A DNA stretch of 64,000 bases from the NCBI GenBank assembly GCA_012959525.1, contig DUDB01000029.1, forward strand, positions 58,453-122,452, in the 5' to 3' direction. Below are positions 35,201 through 43,158 of this stretch, piece after piece (position 1 is the first letter of the stretch; each line of letters begins with the position of its first letter). Origin of the DNA: Planctomycetota bacterium (GTDB taxonomy: Bacteria > Planctomycetota > UBA1135 > GCA-002686595). The translations under genes were made by a program, and so were the position numbers. Below the pieces are notes generated by a model. It ran no database searches, was not told the DNA's origin, and saw only the letters and a program-made list of their open reading frames with translations.

Positions 35201-35933
35201 CGCACTCATTCAATGCGGCGCTCTCGATGCATTTGACCGCACGCGCCCCGAACTCCTCTGGCGAATGCACCTGCTGCACACCCCCCAACGGCGCACAAAC
35301 CCCAAGAGCGGGCTCGACCTACAGCAACTACAAGCCTGCCAACGCACCCCCGCAGATCACCCCCGCGAAGCGCTCGATGCCGCTCGGACACAGTCGTCGG
35401 GTTGGTCTGGCCGCGGCCTGGGAGTGGAACACTCGGCCCTACCTCGTGGGCAGAGCGCCCTGCTGTTCCCCACCCCTCCGGCGCAGGCCCTCGTCCTGCC
35501 CGGCCTGCCCGACGAACCCGCCCTCGCCCGAGCCCGCACGGAGTTCGACCTGCTCGGCCTCTCCCCCCAAGCCCACCCGGTACGCATCTTCCCATGCCCC
35601 GCCGACGAACGCCTGCGCACCCACGTCCGTCACGGGCACCGGGGCCCGCGCCCCGTCAATCCCGTGGCCTGCGCCCAACTGAACCAATGGAACAGAGGCC
35701 GCGTCACCCTGCGCGGATGGCCCGCTGCCACACGCTCGCTGCGGACCCAAACAGGACAGCTGATGCAATTCCTCACTCTCGAAGACGAAAGCGGTCTGGC
35801 CGAGGTCGTGCTCTTCCCCGAAGTCCACCGGCGCGACTCTCATCGGCTCAGCGAACAGGGTGTGCTGTGCGTCACGGGCGTGGTCGAAGACCACCTGGGT
35901 GCTTACACCCTGCAAGCCGAACGGTTCTGGTAA
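32205..35933 (+). CDS. DnaE-type DNA polymerase III alpha subunit, DnaE2-like (candidate error-prone polymerase)
   Basis: The product is 1242 residues. The PHP domain starts at once (LRVHGHHSLLTGTDSP). The palm carries DRPDVDLDFCWRRR with catalytic Asps near residue 467. Further motifs are LHPGGVVVSPGPL, QLDKDAVEAVGLVKMDLLG, GCFQIESPGMRNLL, IRPGPAGSGMK and GVMLYQEDVMQAAA. It ends with an OB-fold (FLTLEDESGLAEVVLFPEV) and ERFW, without the extra C-terminal domain of replicative DnaE. Two low-complexity insertions are present: a Glu/Pro/Ala repeat (~107-120) and a Gly-rich linker (~541-582). The upstream motif shared with a Y-family polymerase supports a translesion role. Replicative DnaE is the alternative. 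Confidence 0.87.
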   Translation: MYIPLRVHGHHSLLTGTDSPAQLLSRARELNLGALALTDVDGVTGLVDFLRAAQAASAAPTTCRPILGAELSDDGGRPGRLVILVQSEQGYTNLNRLVSARHHSLIEPEAEPEAEPEAEEPGDQDSEFDLIESAIDMQQGLIFLADHPRLLLGLFGHVPAEQLFAAISPASLRLDGSPRRPPLVPRAEAHAPRDVSGELGRDIQRSPSGSDMGDGPGASIPSDPPAKCPAPAHPLPASSLVDAARAVGVATLAVPDVYYGLPGGARTHRIRVAVKHNALVDDLDPAWLAPEPAHLPTHAEMCALYADLPEVPGPWIPPAEADPATAPSTIPGAVARTLWVAERCRFTPALDRVVFPSVKLDAEETPYSKLCEWSLEGARKRYRPLRPEVLRRLDVELSTIDQLGYAPYFLLVQRIAEYARDQHIPCVGRGSAASSLVAYCLGLTEADPIRYGLPFERFLNPQRRDRPDVDLDFCWRRRDEVLEHVYDLFGAERTAMICTLNRFGPRSALREAALAHGIPPAQIQPWAKRLPHAFVRGAKEADPGDAGSEKKETPTRHHEPSAASGGCPPIEGGGGGGCPPGLTDNPLARALHELPTPSPGEAFPFQDERFRRALEDAAELLDSPRHFGLHPGGVVVSPGPLAQWTACRRAAKPHPTRGHVIVTQLDKDAVEAVGLVKMDLLGNRALTTLTDCLEILEQQGIQVDLETLDEDDALTAELLRTGHTVGCFQIESPGMRNLLQQMQAHCMDDVIRAIALIRPGPAGSGMKDCYVRRARGLEPATPLHPSLAEVLQDTHGVMLYQEDVMQAAAHMAGMELAQADQLRRALQKHRSADIASLRKQFLQGCSEQRVHSADAIRVWEQIAGFASFAFCKSHAVTYGRIAYRTAWLKAHHPAAFLIAFLASETGYYPQRVYVEEARRLGVPILGPDVNRSASTFSAERLVGQDPAVAPLALRVGLAQVHGLSTHTLDSLLENRRQRGPFLSLPDLLERSGAHRHEVDALIQCGALDAFDRTRPELLWRMHLLHTPQRRTNPKSGLDLQQLQACQRTPADHPREALDAARTQSSGWSGRGLGVEHSALPRGQSALLFPTPPAQALVLPGLPDEPALARARTEFDLLGLSPQAHPVRIFPCPADERLRTHVRHGHRGPRPVNPVACAQLNQWNRGRVTLRGWPAATRSLRTQTGQLMQFLTLEDESGLAEVVLFPEVHRRDSHRLSEQGVLCVTGVVEDHLGAYTLQAERFW
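32523..32563 (+). repeat. 12-bp tandem repeat inside the DnaE-type gene
   Basis: Units of GAGCCTGAAGCC repeat just over three times, encoding (EPEA)n within the PHP-domain region. Confidence 0.8.
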
Positions 35934-35939
35934 GAACGC

Positions 35940-36668
35940 TCAGGAATCTTGCGAAGTCGGACGGTAGCGCAGCCCGACGTTCTGCCGACCCATCTCGCGC
36001 AGGCGATCCGGGTTCTTGCGCAACCCCAGGTTGTGGGCCTTGGAAACCACACTCTTCACTGAGCGGTTGAGGTGCTCAGCAATCTCCAGGTTGGGCCGCA
36101 CGGGATAGAGCTCACGCAAGACTTCCAATTCGCTGGGCTTCCAGCGAGGCATCTTGGTGACCCCACGCTCGACCTGACGCATGCGCAAAAACGCCTTGTC
36201 CTTGGCCAGGTGCAGTTTCTTCGCAAAGGCATCCACCTCCACGAGAGAGCGGCCAAAAATCAGAGTCAGATCTTCGTCGCTTCGAGTCCCATAGACGCGC
36301 TTGAATTCAGCGATATCCTCACGCCCCCAAGCACCGGAGGTCTTGACCCGGGCCAATTCGACGATCTGGGACTGGACCTCTTCGCGAGGGCGGGCAAGGA
36401 CAAGAGCAACGGTGTCAACGTCCGTGGCGCCCAAGTAGCGTTTGAGCTCCTGGATTTCAGCAGCACTCCACGGGCCCACTCGGTGAGGGCGACCGTAAAT
36501 GGTCTGAGCCATCTTGCGCACACTGGCGACCGACCGACACAACTCGCGAGCAACTACAGCCTCATCCTTCAGACCGAACAGGTCCTTGAATCTGGCCGCC
36601 TCCTCGGCAGACCAACGCCCGCGGCGCGGGGACGTGGGTTTCTCACCAGCCCATCTAGGTCGTTGCAA
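35940..36668 (-). CDS. Protein of four tandem Myb/SANT-like helix-turn-helix repeats
   Basis: The start is TTG at 36668. An AGGAG sequence 7 bases upstream supports it, and no other good start exists nearby. The 242-residue product has four repeats of about 45 residues, starting RGRWSAEEAARFKDLFG (~16), VGPWSAAEIQELKRYLG (~63), SGAWGREDIAEFKRVYG (~110) and MPRWKPSELEVLRELYP (~163). Each has an aromatic near its start, an acidic cap and a final R-x-x-x-V-x-x recognition-like helix. This looks like a DNA-binding protein. Its target is unknown. It converges on the DnaE-type gene with 6 bases between. Confidence 0.82.
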   Translation of the reverse strand: MQRPRWAGEKPTSPRRGRWSAEEAARFKDLFGLKDEAVVARELCRSVASVRKMAQTIYGRPHRVGPWSAAEIQELKRYLGATDVDTVALVLARPREEVQSQIVELARVKTSGAWGREDIAEFKRVYGTRSDEDLTLIFGRSLVEVDAFAKKLHLAKDKAFLRMRQVERGVTKMPRWKPSELEVLRELYPVRPNLEIAEHLNRSVKSVVSKAHNLGLRKNPDRLREMGRQNVGLRYRPTSQDS

Positions 36669-36807
36669 TCTAGGTCTCCTCTGCGAGCCTTCCCGCAGTG
36701 GAAGTGTAGCGTAGGAGAGTGCTTATCGGGGGGGCAACCTGACCTGGAATCAGGTTACGCAATGCACAATCCTTGTTGAGGTCGTGAATCTGGCATGAGG
36801 GAGAGCC

Positions 36808-38583
36808 TCAGTCTCCTTCCCTCAGGCGCGCTGAGGGCGACTCCTCGCCCAATCCGGCATGTAGTTGGGCTCGTACGCGATCCAACGCTGCGCGCACTTC
36901 CGCCGGCCCCTTGGCCTTTATTATTCGCTCGGCAAGAACCTTGGCGTCCGCCAGGGTCGTCTGCCGCAGAGCAAACCGCAATTCGGGCAGGAAGGTCCGC
37001 GAGGCGCTCAGGGCGTCGTACCCCATCCCCATCAGGGCCACCGCCATGGCGTAGTCCCCGGCCATGTCGCCGCAGACGGCGCAGGAAATGCGCCCCTCTT
37101 TTGCAGTGCGGGCCACGTGGTCCAAGGCCCGCAAGACGGCTGGGTGGTAAGGCTCGTACAGAGAGGAGACCCGCGGGTTGTCCCGGTCCACAGCCAGCAT
37201 GTACTGGGTCAGGTCGTTGGTTCCGACACTGACAAAGTCCACCTCTTCCACAAGCTGGTCCATGATCCACACGCTTGAGGGCACCTCGATCATGACTCCC
37301 ACCTCAATTCGATCACTCACCTCATAGCCCTGGTCCACAAGCTGGCCCCGAATCCGATCAAAGATCTGGTGCACCGTACGCACTTCGTCCAGGGAAGACA
37401 CCATGGGTAGCAACAAGCGCACCGGGCCATAGGCGCTGGCCCGCATCACGGCTCGCAACTGCACTTGCAGCAGGTCGCGCCACTCCAGGGTCAAGCGCAG
37501 TCCGCGCCAACCTAGAGCAGGATTGGGCTCTGCTGGTGTCTCGAAATAGGGCAGCTGCTTGTCCCCCCCAATGTCCAAAGTACGCAAGGTGACAGGGCGT
37601 CCGTCGAGTGCTTTCACCACCCGGCGGTAGAGCCGGAACTGCTCCTCTTCGGAAGGGAATTGGGAGCGCTCCATGTAGAGGAACTCCGTGCGCAGCAATC
37701 CCACGCCGTCACAGCTCTCGACCTGAAACCCCTCTAAGTCGAGGATACTCTCCAGGTTGACCTCTACCCGAACGGAATGACCGTCGGGTGTGATCGCAGG
37801 CTCGTGAGCATGAGACTTGAGTTCCAGCTCACGGGCCTCCCGGCGTTGGCGTTGACCCAAGAAGGCATCGACGGCCGGCCCATCGGGCCGCAGGTGAACC
37901 GTCCCCAGCTTGCCGTCCACAATAACCTGGAGGTTCTTCTCCAGACGTGCGATCAGGTTGGTGAGCCCCACCACGCAGGGCAATCCCAGCGAACGCGCAA
38001 GCACAGCACCGTGGGAATAGCGGCCACCCGTCTCCGTCACGATCCCCAGGACGCGGGTGCGAGGCAGAAGAGTGACCACCTCTGGAGTCAGCTCGCTCGC
38101 CGCCAAGACGACACTATGATCGGTTGCGCCCAAGGCGTCTTGTTCCCGGCGCAGCAAAAGGTTGAGCACGATGCGCCAGGGTTCGCTCAGGTCTGCGGCG
38201 TACTGCCGAACGCTCTCCCCTTGCATGCCCTCCAGGCGCTTTTTCAGACGGTCGATCAGAGCCTGAACAGCTCCCTCCACGTTGATGCACTGCTCCCGAA
38301 TGGTGGTCGTGATGGACTCCAGTGCCGCAGGGTCCTGAAGAATCATCGCGTGCACGGCGAAGATACCGGCATCTCTCTCACCAGAATCCTCAAGCACCCG
38401 CTGGCGTTGGCGATTCAACTGTTCCTGAGTCAGCGACAGGGCTCCCTGCAACCGGGCGATCTCGCCGTCCACATCTTCGGGCGGAATGCTCCAGATCGGG
38501 ACCCCCCCCGGATGGGCACGCACGATGTGGATGGGGCCCAGGGCAATCCCCGGAGCCACTGCGGTTCCCTTGATAATGGACAT
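36808..38583 (-). CDS. ptsI: PTS enzyme I (phosphoenolpyruvate-protein phosphotransferase)
   Basis: The enzyme transfers phosphate from PEP to HPr. It has 591 residues from the ATG at 38583 (MSIIKGTAVAPGIALGP); upstream open frame to 38694 is not conserved. The phosphorylated His191 is in TETGGRYSHGAVLARSLG. The PEP-binding TIM barrel has LRTLDIGGDKQLPYF, GLLRTEFLYMERSQFPSEEEQ and VGTNDLTQYMLAVDRDNP, with the catalytic Cys in ISCAVCGDMAGD. No HPr or sugar permease gene is next to it. It may serve regulation as well as transport. Confidence 0.95.
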   Translation of the reverse strand: MSIIKGTAVAPGIALGPIHIVRAHPGGVPIWSIPPEDVDGEIARLQGALSLTQEQLNRQRQRVLEDSGERDAGIFAVHAMILQDPAALESITTTIREQCINVEGAVQALIDRLKKRLEGMQGESVRQYAADLSEPWRIVLNLLLRREQDALGATDHSVVLAASELTPEVVTLLPRTRVLGIVTETGGRYSHGAVLARSLGLPCVVGLTNLIARLEKNLQVIVDGKLGTVHLRPDGPAVDAFLGQRQRREARELELKSHAHEPAITPDGHSVRVEVNLESILDLEGFQVESCDGVGLLRTEFLYMERSQFPSEEEQFRLYRRVVKALDGRPVTLRTLDIGGDKQLPYFETPAEPNPALGWRGLRLTLEWRDLLQVQLRAVMRASAYGPVRLLLPMVSSLDEVRTVHQIFDRIRGQLVDQGYEVSDRIEVGVMIEVPSSVWIMDQLVEEVDFVSVGTNDLTQYMLAVDRDNPRVSSLYEPYHPAVLRALDHVARTAKEGRISCAVCGDMAGDYAMAVALMGMGYDALSASRTFLPELRFALRQTTLADAKVLAERIIKAKGPAEVRAALDRVRAQLHAGLGEESPSARLREGD

Positions 38584-38726
38584 GCTTAAGAGGGCGCCAG
38601 GGGCCCTGCCCCTATCCTGCACCCAATGATGTCCCATGAAAAGGAGAGGCCCCTCAGGAATGCTCTCAAGGGACAGGCAATTGCATCCGAACAAGCAGGG
38701 AGCGGCCCAGTGGCCCCCACCCCATC

Positions 38727-39269
38727 ATGCTCTCCCACGACGCTCAACTTGAGCCGGCCTCCATGGCCTGGCAAGAACTAAGAAGCCCCTGCTCCATTCC
38801 CCGTCAACATACCGGGGCGCATCCTGCGCAGGTGCCTGCAGTGTGGCTCTCTGTCGGATTCGCCGGAGTGTTCATGCTCGCCTCGGCGGTCTCCTGGAAC
38901 ACCTCCCTTTTGTCCGCTGGGCTTGCCCTCAGTGTGCTCGCGTGTGTGGGAGCAGTCCTGCGCACTCTCTGGGCAGAGGCACGCTCCGTTCAAGAGAGTG
39001 AGGACCCTTCAGAGAAGGACGACCCATCCACCTCCGGAAACACCGGCAAGAGCTGGGACTTCGAGCTGCAGCCCGTTCCGGCCGAGCCTCACGAATCGGT
39101 CGGTTCCGATGGCGAGGACGAGGACGAGGATGAGGATGAGCTCGTGATCTGGGTGGATCTCGAAGATGACGAAGACGAGAACGGAGAAGAGGACAGCCTT
39201 GGCGAAGACTACGGCAAGGATGAAGACGCCGACCCGTGGGAGTGGCCCGACACTCGCGATGCGGGCTAG
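38727..39269 (+). CDS. Small membrane protein with acidic tail
   Basis: The product is 180 residues from the ATG at 38727; a start at 38763 is also possible. Two hydrophobic helices (about 38-55 and 60-80) are followed by a cytoplasmic-type tail dominated by Asp and Glu (GEDEDEDEDELVIWVDLEDD). No family is recognised. It lies between divergent ptsI and convergent tex. Confidence 0.65.
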   Translation: MLSHDAQLEPASMAWQELRSPCSIPRQHTGAHPAQVPAVWLSVGFAGVFMLASAVSWNTSLLSAGLALSVLACVGAVLRTLWAEARSVQESEDPSEKDDPSTSGNTGKSWDFELQPVPAEPHESVGSDGEDEDEDEDELVIWVDLEDDEDENGEEDSLGEDYGKDEDADPWEWPDTRDAG

Positions 39270-39307
39270 CCTCCCTCGGCCCTGAGCTCCGACCGTCCCT
39301 GCGCCGC

Positions 39308-42300
39308 CTACGAGTCCTGCTCAGAAGCAGACTGAGGCTGGGCATCCTTGCCAGCCGTTCCAGCAGCCTCCTCGCCAGCCTTCTCGCCAGCCTTCTCGCC
39401 AGCCTTCTTGCCGGTCTTCTTGCCGGTCTTCTTGCTGGTCTTCTTGCTGGTCTTCTTGCTGGCCTTCTTGCTGGCTTTCTTGCCGGTCTTCTTGCCGGTC
39501 TTCTTCTGGGCGGACGGATCGGCCTGAGCCTCACCCGACTCACCTGCGTCGTTGCCGAAGAACGAGGCGAAGGGGTTGTAAGAAGCGCCCTCAGAGGAAG
39601 ACTTGTTCAAGCGATCGAGGTCTGCGCGATCCTCCCGGGTCAAACGCTCGGGGCGGCCCTTGCGATCCCCTCGTCCCCCCGGACCACCGGGTCCTCCGGG
39701 TCCTCCGGGACGGCGACCGCGACCCCCACCAAGCAACTCACCGCGTTTCGGGGGACCCGAGGGCTTGTCTCGCCCACCGCGACCCCGCCCACGGGAACCC
39801 TCACCCTCACCCTCACGGCGGGGGCTGCCTCCTGAGCGACCTCCGGCCTTCGGCTTGGCACTCCGAGCGGGGACACCCTTCAGGGTTAGAGAGAGCTTCT
39901 TGCCACTCGCATCCTTGATCTTGGCCCGCACCACCTGGCCGATGCTGATCAACTCGCGTGCATCACGCACGTAGCGATCAGACATGTCCGAAACGTGGAT
40001 GATGGCTTCTTGAGCCAAACCCAAGTCCACGAAAGCGGCGAAGCCCGTGACGCTGGTGACGATCCCATCCACGACCCGGCCTTGGGTCAAGCGCAGGATG
40101 TCGGTGTCGGGCGAGAGCAACTCGGGCTTGGACAGCTGGCGGCGTGGATCCCGTCCCGGGTAGGTCAACTCCCGCATGAGATCTCGCCAAGTCTCCTCGT
40201 CCACCTCAAATGCTGAACGACGTAGCCCCTTGGTGACTCCGGGCTTTCCGAGGGACTCGCCCCCACCGCTCTCAAGCATCTTGTCCACGAGTGGGTACTG
40301 CTCGGGGTGCAGACCCGTGCGGTCCCGAAGATCGGCAGCACCGGCAATCCGAAGGAATGCCACTGCGTTTGTCCATTGAGCCTCCGTCAAGAGGTCGGGT
40401 TCGCGCAGGGCTTCCCGGGACTCAAAGGGCGCCACTGTTCGGCGCGCGATGAGCTTCTCAGCCGAAGCCTTGTCCATTCCCGGAACCCGAGCCAACACGG
40501 TCTTCGAGGCGGCATTCACGTCGCAGCCCACGTACGCCACCGCTGCTGCAATGGTCTCGTCGAGCACCCGGCGCGCGTTGGCCTTGCTGACAAGCCCCAG
40601 CTCATACCCAAGTCCCAAGTGGCGCGCATCAACCTTGAGCAGCTCGGCCATCGGGTCTTGAAGGCGGCGGGCCAAGCTAACGGCTGCCCGATGGGGAACC
40701 TTGTAGTCGGCGAGCTCTTCGCGGGCCAGGCTTGAGCTGGCGTAGCTTGAGAGGCCGCCCTCATTGACTAGGGTCACGATCATGTCCGACCCTGCTGCCA
40801 GCAAGGCTGCACGTACTCGCAAGAGGCTGGCGCGCGGGCCCTTGCCGTTGGCCACGGCCACCGCAGCGCTGCCGTGCTCGGCAAGCAGTGGTGCCAGTTC
40901 CGCACCGAGCGTGGCCGCGTCTTTCTCCCCCACCTCAATAACAGCCTGTGCCAGAGGTAATCCACTGGCATCGACGAAGGCCAGGTTCCAATCGCCCTTG
41001 GCGCTGACGTCCATGCCGCAAACGGGGCGGGCTCCAAGCATGGGGGTCAGGAGAACCTGACGCAGATGGTTGCTCAGGAAGCGCAGAGACTCGCCATCGG
41101 CGCGCTCCTTCAACTCAAGGCGCACATCCTCTTCCACGGCCGGCAAGAGGCGCATTCTCAGCGCCTGCACACAGACCGCGTCCAGCAAGGGAGAAAGCGC
41201 GGGGTGGGTGTAACGTCCGAGCGCGCGGCGCATCTTCGGAATGGCGATCTTGGGGTCCAGATCCAGGACCGTTGTGAGCACACGTTCCTTCTGAGCCTGC
41301 CGGAGAGCCAAGAGCCGCCCACCCTGCAACTGAGAGATGGGCTGGGACAGATTGATCAGAGACTTGTGTCGGCCGACTTTGGAGGGATCCACGAGCAACT
41401 TGACGCTCAGGACCCCCTGCTTACGGAGCATGCGGCGGATGGCCGTCCGTAGCTGCGCATTGCGACCCAAGCGATCCGAAAGGATGCGGATGGCACCAGC
41501 GATGGCCTCCTGTTCGGTGTGCACACCACGGTCGGGGTTAACGAAAGGGGCACAGGCGTTCACCAACTCGGGGGTGATGACCACGTCCCCTTCTAGGCCT
41601 GCCAAATGTGCCGTGGGCGCGCTGGGGCCCGGCTCTGAAGGAGCCGGGTTCTCATTCGAAGCATCAGCTTTAGGAGCAGGCTCAGCGGCGGGCTCGTCCG
41701 GCTCCGCAGCCGCTTCCGGCTCCGCAGCCGCTTCCGGCTCCGCAGCCGCTTCAGGCTCCGCAGCCGCTTCCGGCTCCGCAGCCGCTTCCGGCTCCGCAGC
41801 CGCTTCAGGCTCCGCAGGCGCTGAAGGCGCTGAAGGCGCTGCAGGCTCTGCAGCATCGCCAGCATCCGACGAAGCCTCGGACTGTTCAGGCGCGGAAGAA
41901 GTCTCCTCCTTTGGATCAGCCGAACCTGCATCCTCCTCGACCGTTTCACGCTGATCCTTGGGGACTGGGGCGACCAGTCGTTCCGCCAAGGGGCTGAGGC
42001 CACGATCCATTGCCAGCTGGACCTCGGGTTCGGGCCGTCGGTGCGGAACAAAGAGGTCCTCCAACTCGAATCGCTCGACACACGATTGGATCGACTCGAG
42101 CACCTTCTTGTCCGTGACACCCGCCTGCTCAACACCCCGTTCGATGGTCCCGCGCCTTCGGCCGAGTTCATCGAGCTCATCGCGACGGCGCACGAGCTTG
42201 CTAACGTCGAAGGCCGTCAACCCACCGGTCGACGCCCTTCGGAACCGGCCGATAAACGGAGCCGCAAGGCCAGCGTCGACCATTTCAAGGGTGGCCTGAA

Positions 42301-42361
42301 CTAGGGGAGCCTCGATGGAGAACTCCTTGCCCAGGGTCTTCAGAATAAGAGTGTCTGTCAC
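39308..42361 (-). CDS. tex: Tex-family RNA-binding transcription accessory protein with inserts
   Basis: The product is 1017 residues; usual Tex is ~770. The N-terminal Tex region (APFIGRFRRASTGGL, RRDELDELGRRRGTIERG, FELEDLFVPHRRPEPE) is interrupted after ~145 by an acidic Ala/Pro/Glu insert of ~110 residues with six EAAAEP repeats. The YqgF-like domain (MDVSAKGDWNLAFVDASG) and helix-hairpin-helix motif (LARVPGMDKASAEKLIARR) follow. The S1 domain is VVDGIVTSVTGFAAFVDLG. The C-terminus is Lys- and Gly-rich, with repeated KK-T/A-G/S tetrads, and may bind nucleic acid. Confidence 0.92.
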   Translation of the reverse strand: MTDTLILKTLGKEFSIEAPLVQATLEMVDAGLAAPFIGRFRRASTGGLTAFDVSKLVRRRDELDELGRRRGTIERGVEQAGVTDKKVLESIQSCVERFELEDLFVPHRRPEPEVQLAMDRGLSPLAERLVAPVPKDQRETVEEDAGSADPKEETSSAPEQSEASSDAGDAAEPAAPSAPSAPAEPEAAAEPEAAAEPEAAAEPEAAAEPEAAAEPEAAAEPDEPAAEPAPKADASNENPAPSEPGPSAPTAHLAGLEGDVVITPELVNACAPFVNPDRGVHTEQEAIAGAIRILSDRLGRNAQLRTAIRRMLRKQGVLSVKLLVDPSKVGRHKSLINLSQPISQLQGGRLLALRQAQKERVLTTVLDLDPKIAIPKMRRALGRYTHPALSPLLDAVCVQALRMRLLPAVEEDVRLELKERADGESLRFLSNHLRQVLLTPMLGARPVCGMDVSAKGDWNLAFVDASGLPLAQAVIEVGEKDAATLGAELAPLLAEHGSAAVAVANGKGPRASLLRVRAALLAAGSDMIVTLVNEGGLSSYASSSLAREELADYKVPHRAAVSLARRLQDPMAELLKVDARHLGLGYELGLVSKANARRVLDETIAAAVAYVGCDVNAASKTVLARVPGMDKASAEKLIARRTVAPFESREALREPDLLTEAQWTNAVAFLRIAGAADLRDRTGLHPEQYPLVDKMLESGGGESLGKPGVTKGLRRSAFEVDEETWRDLMRELTYPGRDPRRQLSKPELLSPDTDILRLTQGRVVDGIVTSVTGFAAFVDLGLAQEAIIHVSDMSDRYVRDARELISIGQVVRAKIKDASGKKLSLTLKGVPARSAKPKAGGRSGGSPRREGEGEGSRGRGRGGRDKPSGPPKRGELLGGGRGRRPGGPGGPGGPGGRGDRKGRPERLTREDRADLDRLNKSSSEGASYNPFASFFGNDAGESGEAQADPSAQKKTGKKTGKKASKKASKKTSKKTSKKTGKKTGKKAGEKAGEKAGEEAAGTAGKDAQPQSASEQDS
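39370..39512 (-). repeat. 12-bp tandem repeats in the tex 3' end
   Basis: Degenerate 12-base units (TTCTTGCCGGTC and variants on the plus strand) encode Lys-Lys-(Thr/Ala)-(Gly/Ser) tetrads in the Tex tail. About twelve units are visible. Confidence 0.8.
41699..41815 (-). repeat. 18-bp tandem repeat in the tex 5' half
   Basis: Six nearly identical 18-base units (GGCTCCGCAGCCGCTTCC on the plus strand) encode EAAAEP. The period is in frame, so copy number can vary without frameshift. Confidence 0.9.
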
Positions 42362-42508
42362 TGGATCAGTCGCTCAACGTCGTTGGGAAGCAATCGCGGT
42401 TGGAAGCTCCGCGGTAGGGAGCATTGCGCGGAAGTAGCGTACACGGGAGATGGCCATTCAGGGGAGAGGGGGACGAGGGAATGAAGTAATAGGACTAGCT
42501 GGGCTTTC

Positions 42509-43075
42509 CTAGATTCCCACGGCGTTGGCCAGAGCCTGACCGAAACGCATCCCAGCGCTCTCGTCCAAGGCGGTTACCGTGTTTCTGCGGCCTATCTCCA
42601 CTTGACGGCCCGTGTACTTGGCGCCCGCCGCACGCGCAACGTCTTGTGCCCCGTCCCCTGTGACCTTGAGCCCCTTCAAGACTCCCGCTTCAGCAAGCAC
42701 GCTCAGCCCGTTGCCCCAGGCAGCAATCAGCTTGCCCTCCCCGGCCGCGTGACGCACAAGTCGTAGCGCATCCTCGTCCTTAGCCAAGGGGTGCTCACCC
42801 TCGCAGCCTGCCACCAAGATGCCAGCGTACTCGTCAACGCTCGCATCAGCCAAGGTGCCGTCCACCGTGAACTCGTCCTGCAGACGACCCGTGATGATTG
42901 CACTGGGAGCAACGGTCGTGGTTCCTACGTGAACCGCATGCAGAGACGAGCGCGCATAGCGCAGGATCTGGTCGCCCGCTCCCTCACTGGGGAGGACAAC
43001 CAACACCCGGCTCTGGTGACGCTGAATGACCAGACCATCCTCGTCCATCTCCGGCTCGCTGTTTTCGTCTGCCAT
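42509..43075 (-). CDS. DJ-1/PfpI-like protein lacking the nucleophile cysteine
   Basis: The product is 188 residues from the ATG at 43075. The domain pattern is that of DJ-1/PfpI (SRVLVVLPSEGAGDQIL, AGILVAGCEGEHPL, AAWGNGLSVLAEAGVLKG). The nucleophile elbow, normally A-x-C-H-G, reads AAWGNG, so the catalytic Cys and the following His are replaced by Gly and Asn. Classic protease or glyoxalase chemistry is therefore unlikely; a binding or structural role is possible. It is single, upstream of tex and on the same strand. Confidence 0.85.
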   Translation of the reverse strand: MADENSEPEMDEDGLVIQRHQSRVLVVLPSEGAGDQILRYARSSLHAVHVGTTTVAPSAIITGRLQDEFTVDGTLADASVDEYAGILVAGCEGEHPLAKDEDALRLVRHAAGEGKLIAAWGNGLSVLAEAGVLKGLKVTGDGAQDVARAAGAKYTGRQVEIGRRNTVTALDESAGMRFGQALANAVGI

Positions 43076-43158
43076 GATGGTTCGAATTGTCCGGTTTAGC
43101 GCCCATCCGTCAAGCGCACGCACCCCGTTCGTCTAACCCAAATAGGTCAGAGCCGCGA

